DNA of 64,000 nucleotides from Lithospermum erythrorhizon. Lineage: Eukaryota; Streptophyta; Magnoliopsida; Boraginales; Boraginaceae. The DNA lies in assembly GCA_019722365.1 (NCBI GenBank), contig JADFUC010002375.1:1-64000 (forward strand). Reading direction: 5' to 3'. The notes below the pieces were generated by a model. It was not told the DNA's origin. It searched no databases and worked only from the letters and a program-made list of their open reading frames with translations. Shown here piece by piece: positions 24,497-37,420 of this stretch; position 1 is the stretch's first letter; every line of letters starts with the position of its first letter. A program made the translations under genes and the position numbers.

Positions 24497-25960
24497 AGCG
24501 ATTGGTCACTTTCACGAGAAAAGTTAGCGGTTAGAAGTAAAAAAAACCAAAAATGAATAGCGAGTGAGTGAATGGGACCTTAAAATTCGTGAGTGAGTGA
24601 GCGAGGGCAGTGCTTGTGAATGATGGTTGGTGCTTTTGCCCTCAGTTTTTTATTCTAATTTGTTTTCATTTTTTTTATTAATGTATTCTCTGTACTTCCT
24701 AATGAATTTCTATTCTTTTTGTTGTTTTTCGATTCGGGATGAAGATGAAGATACGATTGTAGAGTTGTCATGTGATTTCTCCAAATTGAACTTGAAATTA
24801 TTAGTAATCTTATTTCCTTGTTTATATACAATGTAATGAATTAATAATAAGCATTAACATTTTTTGTAACCTTTTGCAGGGTGGTTGAGCTTGTTATGGC
24901 TGGATTACAATGATCTCAATAACATTTTGAAGCTATGAACTCTTATGGGCATATTAAAGATATGGAATCTTTTTGTCAAGAGTAGACATGTTTTTCATAA
25001 TTTGTATGGTTTATGTTTTATGAACTTTCTACATGTTCTTATTTTGATAGATTATGTGTTTTGTGGATGAGGGATTGTTTTTCATTATTTTGTTAGACGG
25101 ATTTGAGATGGTTGAACGTATTGATGGTATTGAATTATTTGAATATTGATGCATGATTAGGGATGCAAAAATGCAATCGAGAAAAATACTCATTTTAGTA
25201 AACGACTTAGGGTAAAAATGCCAGTGTAAATTACAAAAATATCGGGTTGGGTAAAACCGGACTCGAAAATTCAATAAATACGAGCCAAGTAATGAGCCGG
25301 GTTTTGATGGCTCGGTTAGTGGACCGGGTTCGGGTACAATAGTGGACACCCGGCTCGATAGTACTGGGTAATTACCCAGTTCGGTTAGGTCACAACCTGG
25401 TCGGGTAATTCGCTCGTATCCAGCTCACTTATAGCACTAGCATCATGTAGGCAATCCCATGCTAAATCTCTTCCTCAATTTCCTTCTTATTTGAATATAG
25501 GCAATTCAAAGCTAAGTGGGGCCCACATTGAAAATGTAACCCTCCTTGTTTTTACAATGACTTTTCTAGCCTAACAATTATCCAGAATTAATTTTTATTT
25601 TGATCAATATTTTTTATTTTTCAAGATCTATTAATAGAGTCCGAGTTTGTAACATGTGGGTAGCAAAAAAAAAATTATTAGATGGAATTACGTGAATGAA
25701 AGAGAATGTGAAAAACTTCATGAATGTATATTTGTTGTGACGTTTGTAGGCATTGGAGTATTATGAGATGGAAGGAGAATAATTTGAGATAACAAGAGAG
25801 AATGTGCTAAATTTTGTCTACTTGGTGGAGATGTCTAAAAAATGAATCTAGGATACTTTTAACAAAATAAAAATAAAAATTGTTAAACTTTTTGTCTAGA
25901 TAAGAAGGTTGAGTTCTAGGTACGTCTTTTATATGATGAAAAAGCCCCATATTCATTTAG
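24497..25960. other. Intergenic, GC-skewed simple text
   Basis: No gene is recognised. From about 25,240 to 25,430 repeated 'ccgg', 'cgggt' and 'ggctcg' words occur (for example 'gagccgggttttgatggctc'). This is the kind of ends-rich text found in hAT-like non-autonomous elements, but borders and duplications are not visible. Confidence 0.35.
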
Positions 25961-26318
25961 GACAAATGACACCAAAGATTGCTCATCTTTGTTAAAAGCC
26001 TCATTCGACCCATGATGATTCAACAGGTTTCGATCATTGATTTTCTTTATAAATGACAAATTTGGTCATTCGAGTTTTTCTTCATTTTTTTCACGTTTTT
26101 GTGATGTGTCGTATAATCATTCCCCGTGTCATTCTTGTAAAAGGCTGCGCCTTGAAAGACAAAATACCCCTTCCCAAAATATGAAAAAGTGAAGAAACAC
26201 TGGGTGTGGCCTCCAAATGGTTGAAATGGCCAAGTGTGATAAAAATGGCTTAAGTTGAATCAGGATGTCCGAATGTAAATTTTTAACAAACGTGAGCGAT
26301 CTTTGGTGATATTTACCC
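25961..26318. repeat. Inverted repeat (foldback/MITE-like)
   Basis: The left arm (25,961-26,024) contains 'accaaagattgctcatcttt', 'gttaaaa' and 'gatgattcaac'. The reverse complement of 26,254-26,318 contains 'accaaagatcgctcacgttt', 'gttaaaa' and 'cctgattcaac'. The arms are about 65 bp and clearly homologous, separated by about 230 bp. No protein is encoded. Confidence 0.65.
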
Positions 26319-26633
26319 ATTCATTTATTTAAAGTTCTCCAACAAGTCCAACATATGTGATATGTCCACTTTTTAACTTTGTTAAGACTTGATTCTCATT
26401 TTTTTTTAAATGTTAAATGTGGACGAACAACGGAAGGGCTATTAGCGCGAGGCTTGATCAAGTCACAATTATTCTCTCACAATTGTTTAAAATAGTATAT
26501 TTATCTTTAAATTTTATTAAAATTTTTGACATTTTTGTATTATTGACCAGCAGGAATTTAAAAAATTACTAACAAAACTAATAATTTATTTTATAAAGGG
26601 GCAAAAGCCCCAATCATCATACATGTTTTAGGT

Positions 26634-26888
26634 TAGATTCGAGTTCGTCACCCACGTTCAAATGTCCTTGTTAAATCAACATGTTTCAATAATGGGCAAA
26701 ATGGTCTTCCGTGCGGAATCCGTTAATTACGAGGGTATTTTAAGTAATTTTTTAAATTGGGCGGCATTGTCATCATAGCGTTGCACGGGTTCAGATTCGT
26801 CAACGCAAGTTTCAAAATGTCCTTGTTAAGTAACAAGGTTTAAATAGGGCAAAAGTGGTCCAAGTGTGATATAATCCGTTAAGTTACT
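26634..26888 (+). repeat. Two direct repeats of about 100 bp
   Basis: Copies at 26,634-26,725 and 26,789-26,888 share 'agattcg..ttcgtca', 'caaatgtccttgttaa' or 'aaaatgtccttgttaa', a 'gggcaaaa.tggt' block and 'aatccgtta'. The spacing is about 155 bp. This is typical non-coding plant repeat text. Confidence 0.6.
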
Positions 26889-27399
26889 ACTTTTTATCAA
26901 CGTGACTATCATATATAGATTTAATCTTCCAAAGTTTTCTTAACGGCAAAATATCCAACTTCGAAGAGCAGAAATATGCACCACGATGTTTCATTTTGCA
27001 TTATCGAATGTATCGATACTAATTTCACATATAAGAATGTTATTTTTAGTTTGAAAGGTTAGGGTAATGAAAATTCTTATTGTAGTTGTAAAGTATCTTT
27101 GTTGTTGTTGATGTCTAACTTTTTTGATTTTATATTGTAGTTCCTTTGTCCCCGAAATGATTGTCGATTTGAGTTTTTTATGATTTTTTCTTTCTAATTT
27201 TTATTCCTTAAGTTGCTATTTTTTTTACATGATTAACAGCTAAATTAGAAAGAAAAAATCATAAACTCAAACTAACATTCTTATAATGTGAACTTTTAGA
27301 TTTGATACATTTGGATAATACAAATGAAAAGCATTAGATACGTATATTTCTTGTTAACTAGTTGGATGCTTCTTTGTTAGAAAAACTTTGCGAAGGTCG
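26889..27399. other. No feature recognised
   Basis: AT-rich sequence with a short imperfect inverted pair near 27,165-27,270 ('tatgattttttctttctaat' against a 'tagaaagaaaaaatcata' reverse copy). No gene or domain is seen. Confidence 0.4.
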
Positions 27400-28011
27400 T
27401 CGAAAAAGTAAATTAATAGCGAGGTTGTGCTTAACTTGATGTTGGAGCAGATGTCATTAACAACGGGCCGCGGCAGTCTGAAATAAATAACCTGAGCACG
27501 GGGAATTGTTACTTGATTCAGTGCCCAGCTTCATCTGGAGGGTACTAACCCAGAAAAGATTGCACTATAAAGAGATGTTACAACGAAGGTCTTACTAGAC
27601 AGTATCCTAACTTCTACGCCCTAGAATACTCTATCAACTAGTTGAACCCGAGGCTCACGATTCTTCTGATCTCGCTGTCTCATTATGACGGCATAGATTA
27701 AGAAAAATGTCTCCGTTTTCGAGACATCCCTTTGTCAATGTCAAACGGTGTACAATCAGTTTGAGTTGAAAGAACAAAAACTCAAACACACTAAAATAAA
27801 ACAACACACGTAAGTGATGAAGAGAACAACTATGTAGAATGTTTTTGATCATGTTGAGTCTTACGTCCACTACTCGCTATAGCCCAGTATAATGTAGACA
27901 CAATCACAAGTCTTGATCAATCTTCCAATCACCTTTAAGGCTCTTAGTTTATTCAAGAAGAAAGCTTTTTCTCCAAAGTCTTTGCCAATTTCGAACATAA
28001 TATCTTCCGCA

Positions 28012-28016
28012 TAAAT
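28012..28016. repeat. Target-site duplication, left copy (taaat)
   Basis: taaat directly precedes the LTR start tgttgaaatc at 28,017. An identical taaat directly follows the right LTR at 36,496-36,500. Five bases is the normal size for Copia elements, and the duplicated bases belong to the split outer LTR. Confidence 0.85.
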
Positions 28017-28993
28017 TGTTGAAATCATTGAGAATTAGTTCCATTTATTATGCAAATTGCGACAATTGTGTAACAATTCATTTACCATTGGGTTAAATGT
28101 GATTATCAGAACTTAGTGTTCAACTTAGTAATTATATATTACTAGTGTAGGTTCATGATAATTTAAGGGAGGTTATGAGCGATTCTTAGTCTTTCTTCGT
28201 GTCGTTATAATAATAATGGTGGTCAATTATTATTTATTATACAACAATATACGAGCTGAAAGTCCACACACATACGGTGGCGTTGGAGTTATATTTCATG
28301 TATGAAATTAAAAGAGAACTATAATTGAGAAATGTATTTCTGTTACAAGGGATACATTTTATGTAGAATATCGATTGAACAAATAGAATCAATTAAATAG
28401 TTATTTAATTGGTTGGAAATAATTACAATGTTATCGATAACTTGAAAGATTATTGATATTGTCTCGTTACTATTTAATTAGCTTAATTAAATAGTTCAAC
28501 TCATGCTTGACTCATTAGTGTCTTAACGAACTAATAGAGGGATATGAGTATTATCTTAGCAGGATACATAGAACTTTGTTTAGCACTGGCGCATATAAAC
28601 AAACTTTAGGGTTTTCATCAAAAGTTTTGTAAAACTTTTTCACCAAAAACATTAAGCGCTCCCCCACGGCGAAATTCTCCCAGAATTTTGGGGTTTCAGT
28701 TTTGTTCGTTGCTTGTTTCTTAGGATAGATTAGTTCAGTTGACCTCTTTAGTGTGGACTAGCAGAGATATCATACGATTGATATTACAACAAGAATACTG
28801 AAGGGAAGTCAAATTCACGTTGTGAATTTGAAGCGTAATAGTTTTGGTGGAATTTACTCCATTTAACATTTGTAAGTCCTGTTAAATATAATTTAATTAT
28901 ATGTTTTTATATAAATAATGTAGTATGCACTTTAAAGATCCCTCGAACTATGGATTTGTATTTATACTCCTTATATCATTGTAATTTTCTTCA
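28017..28993 (+). repeat. 5' LTR of inner Copia element
   Basis: About 977 bp, TG...CA. Long identical blocks with the 3' LTR include 'gtgactcattagtgtcttaa'-like text, 'agagatatcatacgattgat', 'caaattcacgttgtgaattt' and 'atgcactttaaagatcc'. Blocks that differ by several small indels lie between them. Confidence 0.85.
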
Positions 28994-28994
28994 G

Positions 28995-29008
28995 TGGCAT
29001 CATGAGCC
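28995..29008 (+). other. Primer binding site
   Basis: tggcatcatgagcc begins one base after the LTR end. It resembles tggtatcagagcc, the site that pairs with the initiator-Met tRNA 3' end in plant Copia elements. Confidence 0.7.
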
Positions 29009-31000
29009 AGTAAGTTTCTTTCGTTATTTATTTTATGCTTGTTTTGTGACATCAATTTTTTTATTTGATTAATTCTTGTTCATATATTTGTTGATAAATA
29101 TATGAAATGAATAAATCACCATGTTCTTGATTATTGATTTACATGTGTTACAGGTTTATGATGATGTATTATCATATTTTGTGCTATGGATTTTGTTCAT
29201 AAATTAAAGGGCGATTTAATTGATTTTGTTTCAAAACGATTTTGTAAAACGTGTTTGAAGTGTAAATTTTTAAATTAAAACCTAGTACAGACCCCAGATA
29301 TCATGTAGAAGATCTCCATTAAATTTCATAATTTTCAAATTTTTTCTAAGTGCCTCAAAACAATTTTGAGATTTCTGGACTGTTTAATTAATAATTAAAT
29401 ATGAAAAATTTATTTTAATGAACGACCAGTAGGATTTGTTCAAGAAAATTATGAAGTTTAAAGTGTTCGAATTTCATAAATTTTGAAAATTTTAAAGCCT
29501 AAAAAGCATTTTTACAAACGGAACAAATTAAATCTAAAGAAAACGAGTTAAATATGGTATTATTACCATAAATCGGCCGACCGACTTTAAAGGCCTACGG
29601 GGCGTCCGGTCATCGGATCGGGGTGATTTTAGTACCACAATAATGATGGGACGGCGACTGGCGGAGGCGTGTCGGCCAGTAGGCGTATAGTCGTCCGAGC
29701 CCGTTATAGCGTGTCTTTAATTTTGAAAACACAATTAAATTTATTAAACATTTTGGTTTCTAAAATTATGGGACTAGTTACATTCGGTTTTTATTGATTA
29801 TTTGTCTTTTAATCAACTAATTAATTGTAATTAATTATCGTGACATTAAATTAATTTCCTTTATATTATATCTTTTTAAATTAATTTTAAAAGTGATATA
29901 ACAATTATAGTAACAGCTTCACTACTTAATGTATTTTAGAAAATATTTGTGATGAATATTTTTCTATAATATGTATATGGTTAATAATTATTGGTAATAA
30001 TTATTAATTGACATAATATTATGATAATTGAGTTTATATTAATTAATTTTAATATGTGTAATTACATGGATTAATTAATTTGATAATTCTAAACATGCAT
30101 TTTCCAATGCCATTTAAAATATTTATTAAGTTCATTTGCTGTGATTTAATAAAGTGCATATTTTATGTGTGGTGATTGGAATGGAGGTATATAGATATGG
30201 CCCATTTATTTATTTTTTCGATTAGCGAACGTAATGTTGTAAATGACCTCTTGGTCTGCTGTGTATTTATTTATTCTTGTTTTGCCACCAAACTGCAATT
30301 TGTCCCGAGATGAGTTGGTATGTAAATATTGTAACAAGTGAAGATATTGAAGATCATTTCACGGTGGTGATCTTGGTGGACTCGGATGGATCGAGAGTAC
30401 AGAATCTGAAATTAGGACTTATGTTGGTATTTGATAAATACTTGTAATAGGTTCTAGGGGCCATGTCATTATATCTCTTGAATGTGCATTACTTGTTTAT
30501 TTTTCATGTTGCATGTATTGCTTGATTATGTGCTAGTATGCATGGAGTAAGTAAAAGCAAAGTAATAATAATCTCGCAATTAAAATTTAAGCAAAGTATC
30601 GAAGCGATTTTAAGTTGTCTGTCCAGCTGAAATCAATTGATAGTGTTACAATGTTGCATTTGATATGACAATGGATAAATGTTGAAGTGATTTCCGCTGC
30701 GTTGTGGGCTTTCAAATAGTCAATCCAAGTAACACTTTGGTTTAATTGGTATGCTTAACGGTTTTGGAGATAATCTGATGGGTGGCGTCATGTAGAATCT
30801 TTAGTGACCTGAAGTTATGTAGTTTTACATAATTGGTTTGACAACTACTATTATAGCTGGTTCAAAATGTAGCGGTGTTAGTTTGAATTTAAGTGTAATA
30901 GGTCTTGATACTAATATATTTAGTGAGATTTGAAGTATTAGTATTTACTTTACAATTTATTTGTAGTGTTTTAGCATGATGATTTCTTTGATGCATTATT
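29009..31000 (+). other. Long untranslated leader of inner Copia
   Basis: About 2 kb without coding similarity. Blocks match the leader of the 6-kb array ('tggaatggaggtatatagat' near 30,178; 'aattggtttgacaactacta' near 30,837), so the two elements descend from one lineage with a long leader. Confidence 0.6.
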
Positions 31001-34000
31001 TGTTACTTATTCTTGTAGAACTAATGGCTGCAGCTATTCTTTACCCTAGAACTCTTGCTTGAGCTACATTAACTTTCATTTGCGTGTATGATGGTGCAAA
31101 TTTTGAGGCGATGGTCTCGTGAGTTGAAGGTTGTCTTCCAAGTTGCCGCAGGATTAGATCGTCTTGTATAAAAGAAATTCCTATAAGACCTTAAGGAGGC
31201 CCATTTGATGTATGCGCACACGGAAAATATGAGTTGCGTAAAGGACTCTGCCTGGCGAAGTGTCTTATGCTTACTCGGATGGAGCAGTTTCGGGCTGCAT
31301 GATGAAGTATCACGTATATGACATTTATCGAGAGGAAGCTCTTGTGAGTGAATGGGAAGATGAGGAGAAATCTGAAACTTTTCGTTCTTACTCGTGGTAT
31401 GGTAGAAATCTGGCCGATTCGATTGCGCACTTGAGGTAATGGATCGGCCAGAGTAGTGCGAGATCGCCCGGGATGCAGATAAGCCCCGAGTTAGAGTTCT
31501 TTAGCAGCGTGAGATGCACTTTAGTCGATATGTCTAAGTATATCAAAGGCTATACTTGGTCTGAGGTCGATCGAGCCACCGCCGAGATTCATAAACAAAT
31601 AACCATTAACGTCTTGTGAGCTTTTGGATATGAATAAAAGAGTCTTTCGACTTCTCTTGTCGTTGCCTCATGGTAAATGTCATGGCGAGGCAGAGAGAGG
31701 CAAGGTGTCTCTGAGATGACATCTGCCAGCATTGCGAAACTCAGGGTCATTTGGAAAGGCGGCTGTAGGAAATTCAATCGAGATAGGAAAATGGTTTAAT
31801 GTAGCACGAAGCCTAAAAAGGTGTGTATGTTATTGAAGTTTGTAGCTTTAAAATTCTCGCCGTAGATTGCTGAGCCGCAGTTGTAGTTCTTATATTTGGC
31901 CGTAATATGCAGGAACCAAGTCAGAGTAGAAGACTTCGAAGGGGAAATGGATACTGGCATTGTGGGAAATGGCGCGAAGGTTGCGCCACTTGCAGTAGGA
32001 TCCGTTAGTTTTAGAACCCCTTGCGGGCCTTGTTTTGAACTTATCTCCGGTTTACTATGTACACGCAATTTGCGGGAATATTATTCTATTTACTGTTTTT
32101 GAATAATGATGGTTTTCATTTTCAATAGATCGATGAATTTAGGATCACCGAGAATGGGGTAGTGACTGCTACCGCCTCCGCCCAAAATGGTTTTATACGT
32201 TTAGACATGATTAATGAGTCATATAACATAAACTTAAAAGCGGAATAAGCCTATGACTTAAACCAAACATACTGTGGCATTGCGAGACTAGAGTCACGTG
32301 CGGGCGAATCAAGAAACTCGACAGGTGGAATACTTGAAGGTTTGATTATGAATCATCACGATAAGTGTAGTGCTTGCACTTACGGGCAAAATGACCAAAA
32401 ATGCGCTTTCAGCGGCTTAAATGAAAGGGCAAGTGATTTGTGGGGGATCATACACCTTTGATGTATGTGGGCCAATGAACACATACGCAAGGAGGTTATA
32501 ACTTCTTGCATTCGTTTCTTGATGACTACGGTGAATCACGATTTTGTGTATACGATGAGACCTGAGAACACGAGTCCTTTGGAAGAAATTCAAGGAGTTC
32601 CAAAATGAAGTACAAAACCAATTGGGCAGGCGATAAAGATTCTCGATGCGATAGGAGGTGGAGGAAATATTTGAGTCACTGAAGTTGTCTTCATCTTAAA
32701 GTGTGGTATTGTTTCTGGCTACGCTCCGGCGAGGCATACGGGATAATGGCGTGTCCAGAAAGGAGAAATCGAACCCTTTTGACATGGTTCGATCTATGAT
32801 GAGCTTCTCCCCGATCTACCCGATTAATTTTAAGGGATATGCACTTCTAAGCGGCGGCACTTAACTTAAGCGGATGTCTTGATCGTGAGATAAAACTCCC
32901 ACATGAAGCGTAGTTTGGAAAGATTCCCACGTGTTGGGTTTTTAAGATTTGAGTTTGTGAGGAAACTATGTTAAGAGATTAACAAAAGACTCCGCTTGCG
33001 CCCAATGCGATAAATCTTTATTTGCATAGGATATCAGGGAAGCGGTTGGTTCACTAACCTGCGCGACGGGGAGAATAAAATGTTACATTGCGAGCAGGGA
33101 GTATTCGCGAAAGGAATATCATCGAAAAGGACTAAAGTAATTGTTAAATCTTGATGAAGCTCAGTGATAAGAGTGTTCGATGCTCGGTACATCTAATGCA
33201 AAGAATCGACACACCACAAGAATTGGAACCTTCTTTCATAGAGGCCGGTTAGCGATCGCGAAGGCGTGGAAGGAGGCAACCAACAGGAGATCAGCGAGGA
33301 TCGCCCACGAACGAGCTGGTATGGGTGACTTTCATCATTGAGAGTAGCGAGCCCACTTCTTACAAAGAAGCAATGAATAGCAAGGATGCTGACAAATAGC
33401 AAAATAACCACTCACAATCGAGATGGATTACATGCTTACCCAGCGGGGGTTTGGTCGCATTTGGTTACCAAATGGGGCTGTACAGTGAATGTAAATGGGT
33501 ATTTAAGAAGAAACATGATAAAGGCGGAGCGTTGATGTTTTCAAAGGCCCAGACTTGTAGCGAAAGGTTTCAAACAAGTTCCGCGGAATGGACTATGGCG
33601 AAACTTGCTCGCCCGGTGGCTATCACTTAAATCCGTCCGGATAATCTTAGCGTTCTTTGCGTTTCGCTGACTATGAAATATGGCAAATGGATGTAAAGAC
33701 CGCTTTCTGAATGGAGATTTAGGAAGATGTATGCGTGAGTACGGCTCAGGGCTTTACGTATGCAAGGACTGAAGGTATGCAGAAGTTGCAAAGAATCCGT
33801 TTATGGTCTTAAGCGGGCATCCGCGAGTTGGAATCTACGTTTTGATGAATCGATCAAAGTTTGGTTTCGTAAAACGAAGAAAGAATCTTGTGTATACAAG
33901 AAGGTAAGTGGGAGTTATGTCATTCATAGTCCGTATGTAATTTGACATCTTTCATTGGAAACAACGAATTCAACTGGTCAAAGGATTGGGCGTACCAAAT

Positions 34001-34680
34001 GTTTCAATGAAAGGACTTAGAGCGAAACACGATATATACTTGGAATAAAGATCACGAGGATTCGGGCAGTGATTGGACTTTGTCGGGATACTTATGTGAA
34101 TGGAGTGCTGCAGTTACGGCTTATAGTAATTCGAGAAGGGTAATCTCACAGGACATGGAGTTCGGCTCAGCGCGGTGTCCCAATGCAGTCTTTGAAGGAT
34201 GAGCGAGAATGAGACATACCTTATGCTTGATATAGGATCCATCATGTATGCCATGTTGTGCACTAGACGTGTGTCTTATCGCTAAGTGTAACAGTAGATA
34301 CAAGCTAATCGGTGAAAGCCCGATGGATTGTAGTGAAGTGCATCTTGAAGTATGCGAGGAAGAACTAAAGATCTTTCTTGAGCATTTATATATAGTGGAG
34401 ATGAGGAATTACTTGATGGCATTTGACGGTTCAGCCCGGCAGAGGCATTCTCGTTCAGTCTGGGTATATTTTGACTTCAGCAGTAGGCGGTATCTTGGAG
34501 AGTTCAAGCGAAATGCTGTTGCCGGTTCACACAGGAATCTGGAGTACATCGCATGAGGACAAAATTGGCAAAGTAAAACGGAGGCCAGTCTGGCAGGCCA
34601 CTTTACTAAACCACTAAGTCGGGCAAAGCATGATGAGCATGCGAGGAAACGTAGGTCTTAGGCAGGATAATAGGTGGTGT
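31001..34680 (+). pseudogene. Copia gag-pol polyprotein, decayed
   Basis: A polyprotein remnant in Copia order. A protease-adjacent frame at 31,896-32,070 reads GNGAKVAPLAVGSV (family 'G.GA.VAALAVG'). The integrase region (32,340-32,670) has a CX2C-like 'CSACTYGQNDQ' text near 32,370, DVCGPMNTYARGGYNF near 32,470 and FLDDYG near 32,518. RT (33,480-33,950) has KWVFKKKHDK, ARLVAKGFKQV in pieces, 'DVKTAF.NG' near 33,692 with one base lost, and KESVYGLKRASASWN at 33,796-33,835. RNase H (34,240-34,640) includes a GYIL..AVGG frame and ends FTKPLSRAKHDEHAR near 34,605. The YVDD catalytic box near 33,934 is corrupted (tatgtaatttgacatc). It would have encoded the enzymes for cDNA synthesis and integration. 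It is not functional. Upstream gag (31,001-31,850) is barely legible. Confidence 0.75.
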
Positions 34681-34809
34681 TAGGTTAAGTGGGAGTCAGG
34701 TATGTATCTATTGTGTTATGTGAACAAATATTTGAATATTATTGCTTATATTTTAATATATTTGTTTGCTATGACTACTATGTTTGAATTTACATATAAT
34801 ATATATGTA

Positions 34810-35481
34810 GTGTATCTCGATGAGTGAAGGTTAAATCCCCAGGATTTAATTACATGTTTTCTAGAGAGAGGTAACATGAAGCTGGTGAAATTACGCCTCT
34901 TGAGCCTAGAAGCATGGGATAGCCAAAGGCAGCAGTCGGATCTTGATAGTTAGGGCGACAAGCATCCTTATGACTAACTTTATGGTGTTTGATTAGTGAT
35001 CCAAGATTGATCCGCGTTAACTCTTGAGGACTAGATGATACCGTGGGCTGCGGTCTGCAGTGTTGAGGAGGCTGGTATGATCGAAAGCAGTCATAGAATA
35101 AACATATCATTGTCACATGACATTTGTTTATAATTTTAGGTTAAATCGATTCTTAGACCTACGATATATAACACTATCGTGTTATACCGATACGTACTTT
35201 GACTATGGGCCGCGTACGCCTTAGGGGATTATAACGGCATATGTTTAGATTGTACTTGATGAGTATAGCGATAGATGTTGATATATTGGGAGGGATTTAA
35301 TAAGATCACTGATATCTGAGGAAGATCTCGTACCTCTACCAGCAGGTTGAGTCTTGATTGGTTTATGGGACGCCATAAATGCTTATTGGTTTAATACTCG
35401 AGTAAAGAAAGTTGTGGGTGTTTAAGCACTTGCTTAGCATGGTTAGCCTAAAACTGAGATGAGGTGTGAATGTCGTCGAGC
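34810..35481 (+). repeat. Conserved 3' non-coding segment
   Basis: Lies between the end of pol and the PPT. It matches 12,766-13,440 and 16,178-16,850 of the array through shared blocks: 'tcgatgagtgaa', 'gatcttgatagtta', 'gcgacaagcat', 'gattagtgatc', 'agacctacgatatata' and 'gcgatagatgttgatatatt'. No long open frame is shared, so the conservation is not obviously protein-coding. Confidence 0.7.
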
Positions 35482-35490
35482 GAGTGGGAG
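35482..35490 (+). other. Polypurine tract of inner Copia
   Basis: gagtgggag lies directly against the 3' LTR start tgttggaaatc. A similar 'aagtgggagtc' tract near 34,687 marks the end of pol. Confidence 0.65.
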
Positions 35491-36495
35491 TGTTGGAAAT
35501 CAATGAAATTGGTTCCATTTATTATGCCCGTTCACGACAATTGTGCTTGATTCATTTGCAGTTGGGTTAAATGTAGTGCTCGAACTTAGTGTTCAACTTA
35601 GTAATTGTATATTCATAGTGTGAGTTAAAGCTGACATTTGGGGTTATGGCGATTGCTAGATCTTACTCATTAATCGTTATAATAATAGTAATTGGTCAAT
35701 TATTATTATTATACAACTTACTAATATCCCGAGCCTAGAAGGTCACGCTATGCAGTGGCGTTGAGTTGCATATTTCATGTATGAAATTAAAGAACTATAT
35801 AATTGAGAAATGTATTTCTCCCATTCTGAGATTCATTTATGTAGAATATCGATTGACAAATAAGAATCGATTAAATAGTTATTTAATTGGTTCGAGTAAT
35901 TACAAGTATTTATCGATAACTTGAAAGATTATTAATCAATGACTGCATTCTTATTTAATTAAGCTTGAATTAAATAGTTGACTCGATGTGACTCATTAGT
36001 GTCTTAACGAACTAATAGAGTTAACGAGTCGAAGCTAATGCTTAGCAAGGGTTCAGCTTTATCGGGCTTATTTTAACACATGCTATATATAACAAACTTT
36101 AAGGGTTTTTCATCAAAGTTTTGTAAAAACTTTTCACCAAAAAACCTAGTAGCACTTCCACTTTGGCGAAATTCTCGAAATTTGGGGTTTCTGGTTTTGT
36201 TCATTCTTGTTTACTAGCATAGATTAGTTCTTGATTGACCTCACGGGTGTGGACTAACTAGAGATATCATACGATTGATATTACAACAAGGAGGCGAAGG
36301 AAGTCAAATTCACGTTGTGAATTTGAAGCGTCAATGAATTTTGGTGAAATTTACTCCATTGCCTTTGTAAGTCTGTTCATATAATTTAATTATATGTTTT
36401 TATATAGAAAAATAATGTAGTATTATGCACTTTAAAGATCCACGGAACTATGGATTTGGCATTTATACTCATATATCATAATGGTACTCAACTCA
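35491..36495 (+). repeat. 3' LTR of inner Copia element
   Basis: About 1,005 bp starting TGTTGGAAAT and ending ACTCA, followed by the duplicated taaat. It pairs with 28,017-28,993. Confidence 0.85.
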
Positions 36496-37132
36496 TAAAT
36501 AACATTCCTTTTCGATTGAGCAAATCACCAATCCACGTCGGTGGTTGGTGAATCAACGGTAAAATACTCCCATATTCCGCTCGTTGTATCCGTACCTTAT
36601 GGCCGTAACTTTTGAAAATACATCAATAAAATACACTTGCAAACTCCCCTTTTGGGTTTGTTTTTATGACAAATTCAAACACGAGAAAAATATAATCAAC
36701 CACAGCGATATATCAACCAACGAAGCACCCAAGCGAAGATAGTATCAAAAGCGATAGTTGGCATCGAAACAAAATCCAAAACAAAGATAACCCGAGTTTA
36801 TCGAAGTACCATGTTTACCACAAATTGTTGCAAAAGCGTGTCATGACATATCACAAAAGCGTACAAAACATCAACCTTCTTGTAAATCCTTGGAATTTGC
36901 CTATTTGTCTCCTCAAAGGCCAAACACTATAAGACTTCTTCTTGAGCGTTAAATCGAGCGATGAGATGGATTGGCGGATGAGCTCCCCCGTAACACTTTC
37001 CTCTTTTTTTTTCTTTTTTTTGAAGAAGTAAGGTTTATGGGTTTAAGAAAAATAATAAAATAAGTAAAAATTGAATAAATGTGTTTCCATCTAAGAGAAA
37101 ATCGCGATAGCATGCACTTGTCGGTCAGCTTG

Positions 37133-37420
37133 TTATAACCGTGTCGTCCTTCGTGAAGTGTTCCTGACCCGACCAGTATTTGCTATTTCTCCAGGACCAG
37201 TGAGGATCTTAAAGCTTCCAAAGGCGGTTGTATCAGGCCTTTGTAAATATATCTCGCAATTGTTTGTCCGAGCTCGCGTGTTCCAGAAGCCTGGCTTTCC
37301 CTCGCTTGATTCTCTAATAAAATGATGTCTGATGTCAATGTGTTTGGTCCTGCTATGTTGAACAGGATTCTTGGATATGTTTATAGCACTCAAGTTGTCG
37401 CAGTAAAGTGTCATAACTTA
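37133..37420 (-). pseudogene. Copia RNase H fragment (outer element)
   Basis: On the minus strand the frame reads [20 protein letters not shown] followed by [13 protein letters not shown], the strongly conserved C-terminal RNase H region of plant Copia polyproteins. The frame is then lost. The intact element would have degraded RNA in RNA-DNA hybrids during cDNA synthesis. It sits next to the left LTR, as expected for the 3' end of a minus-strand element. Confidence 0.85.

Larger units (their letters stand above)
28017..36495 (+). mobile_element. Inner Copia element with TSD, PBS, PPT
   Basis: An 8.5-kb plus-strand element: 5' LTR 28,017-28,993, PBS 28,995-29,008, leader to about 31,000, gag/protease remnants, integrase, reverse transcriptase, RNase H, a 3' non-coding segment of about 690 bp, PPT 35,482-35,490, 3' LTR 35,491-36,495. 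The integrase-before-RT order defines Copia. Every coding block is frameshifted, yet the terminal structure and the 5-bp duplication are intact. Confidence 0.88.
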
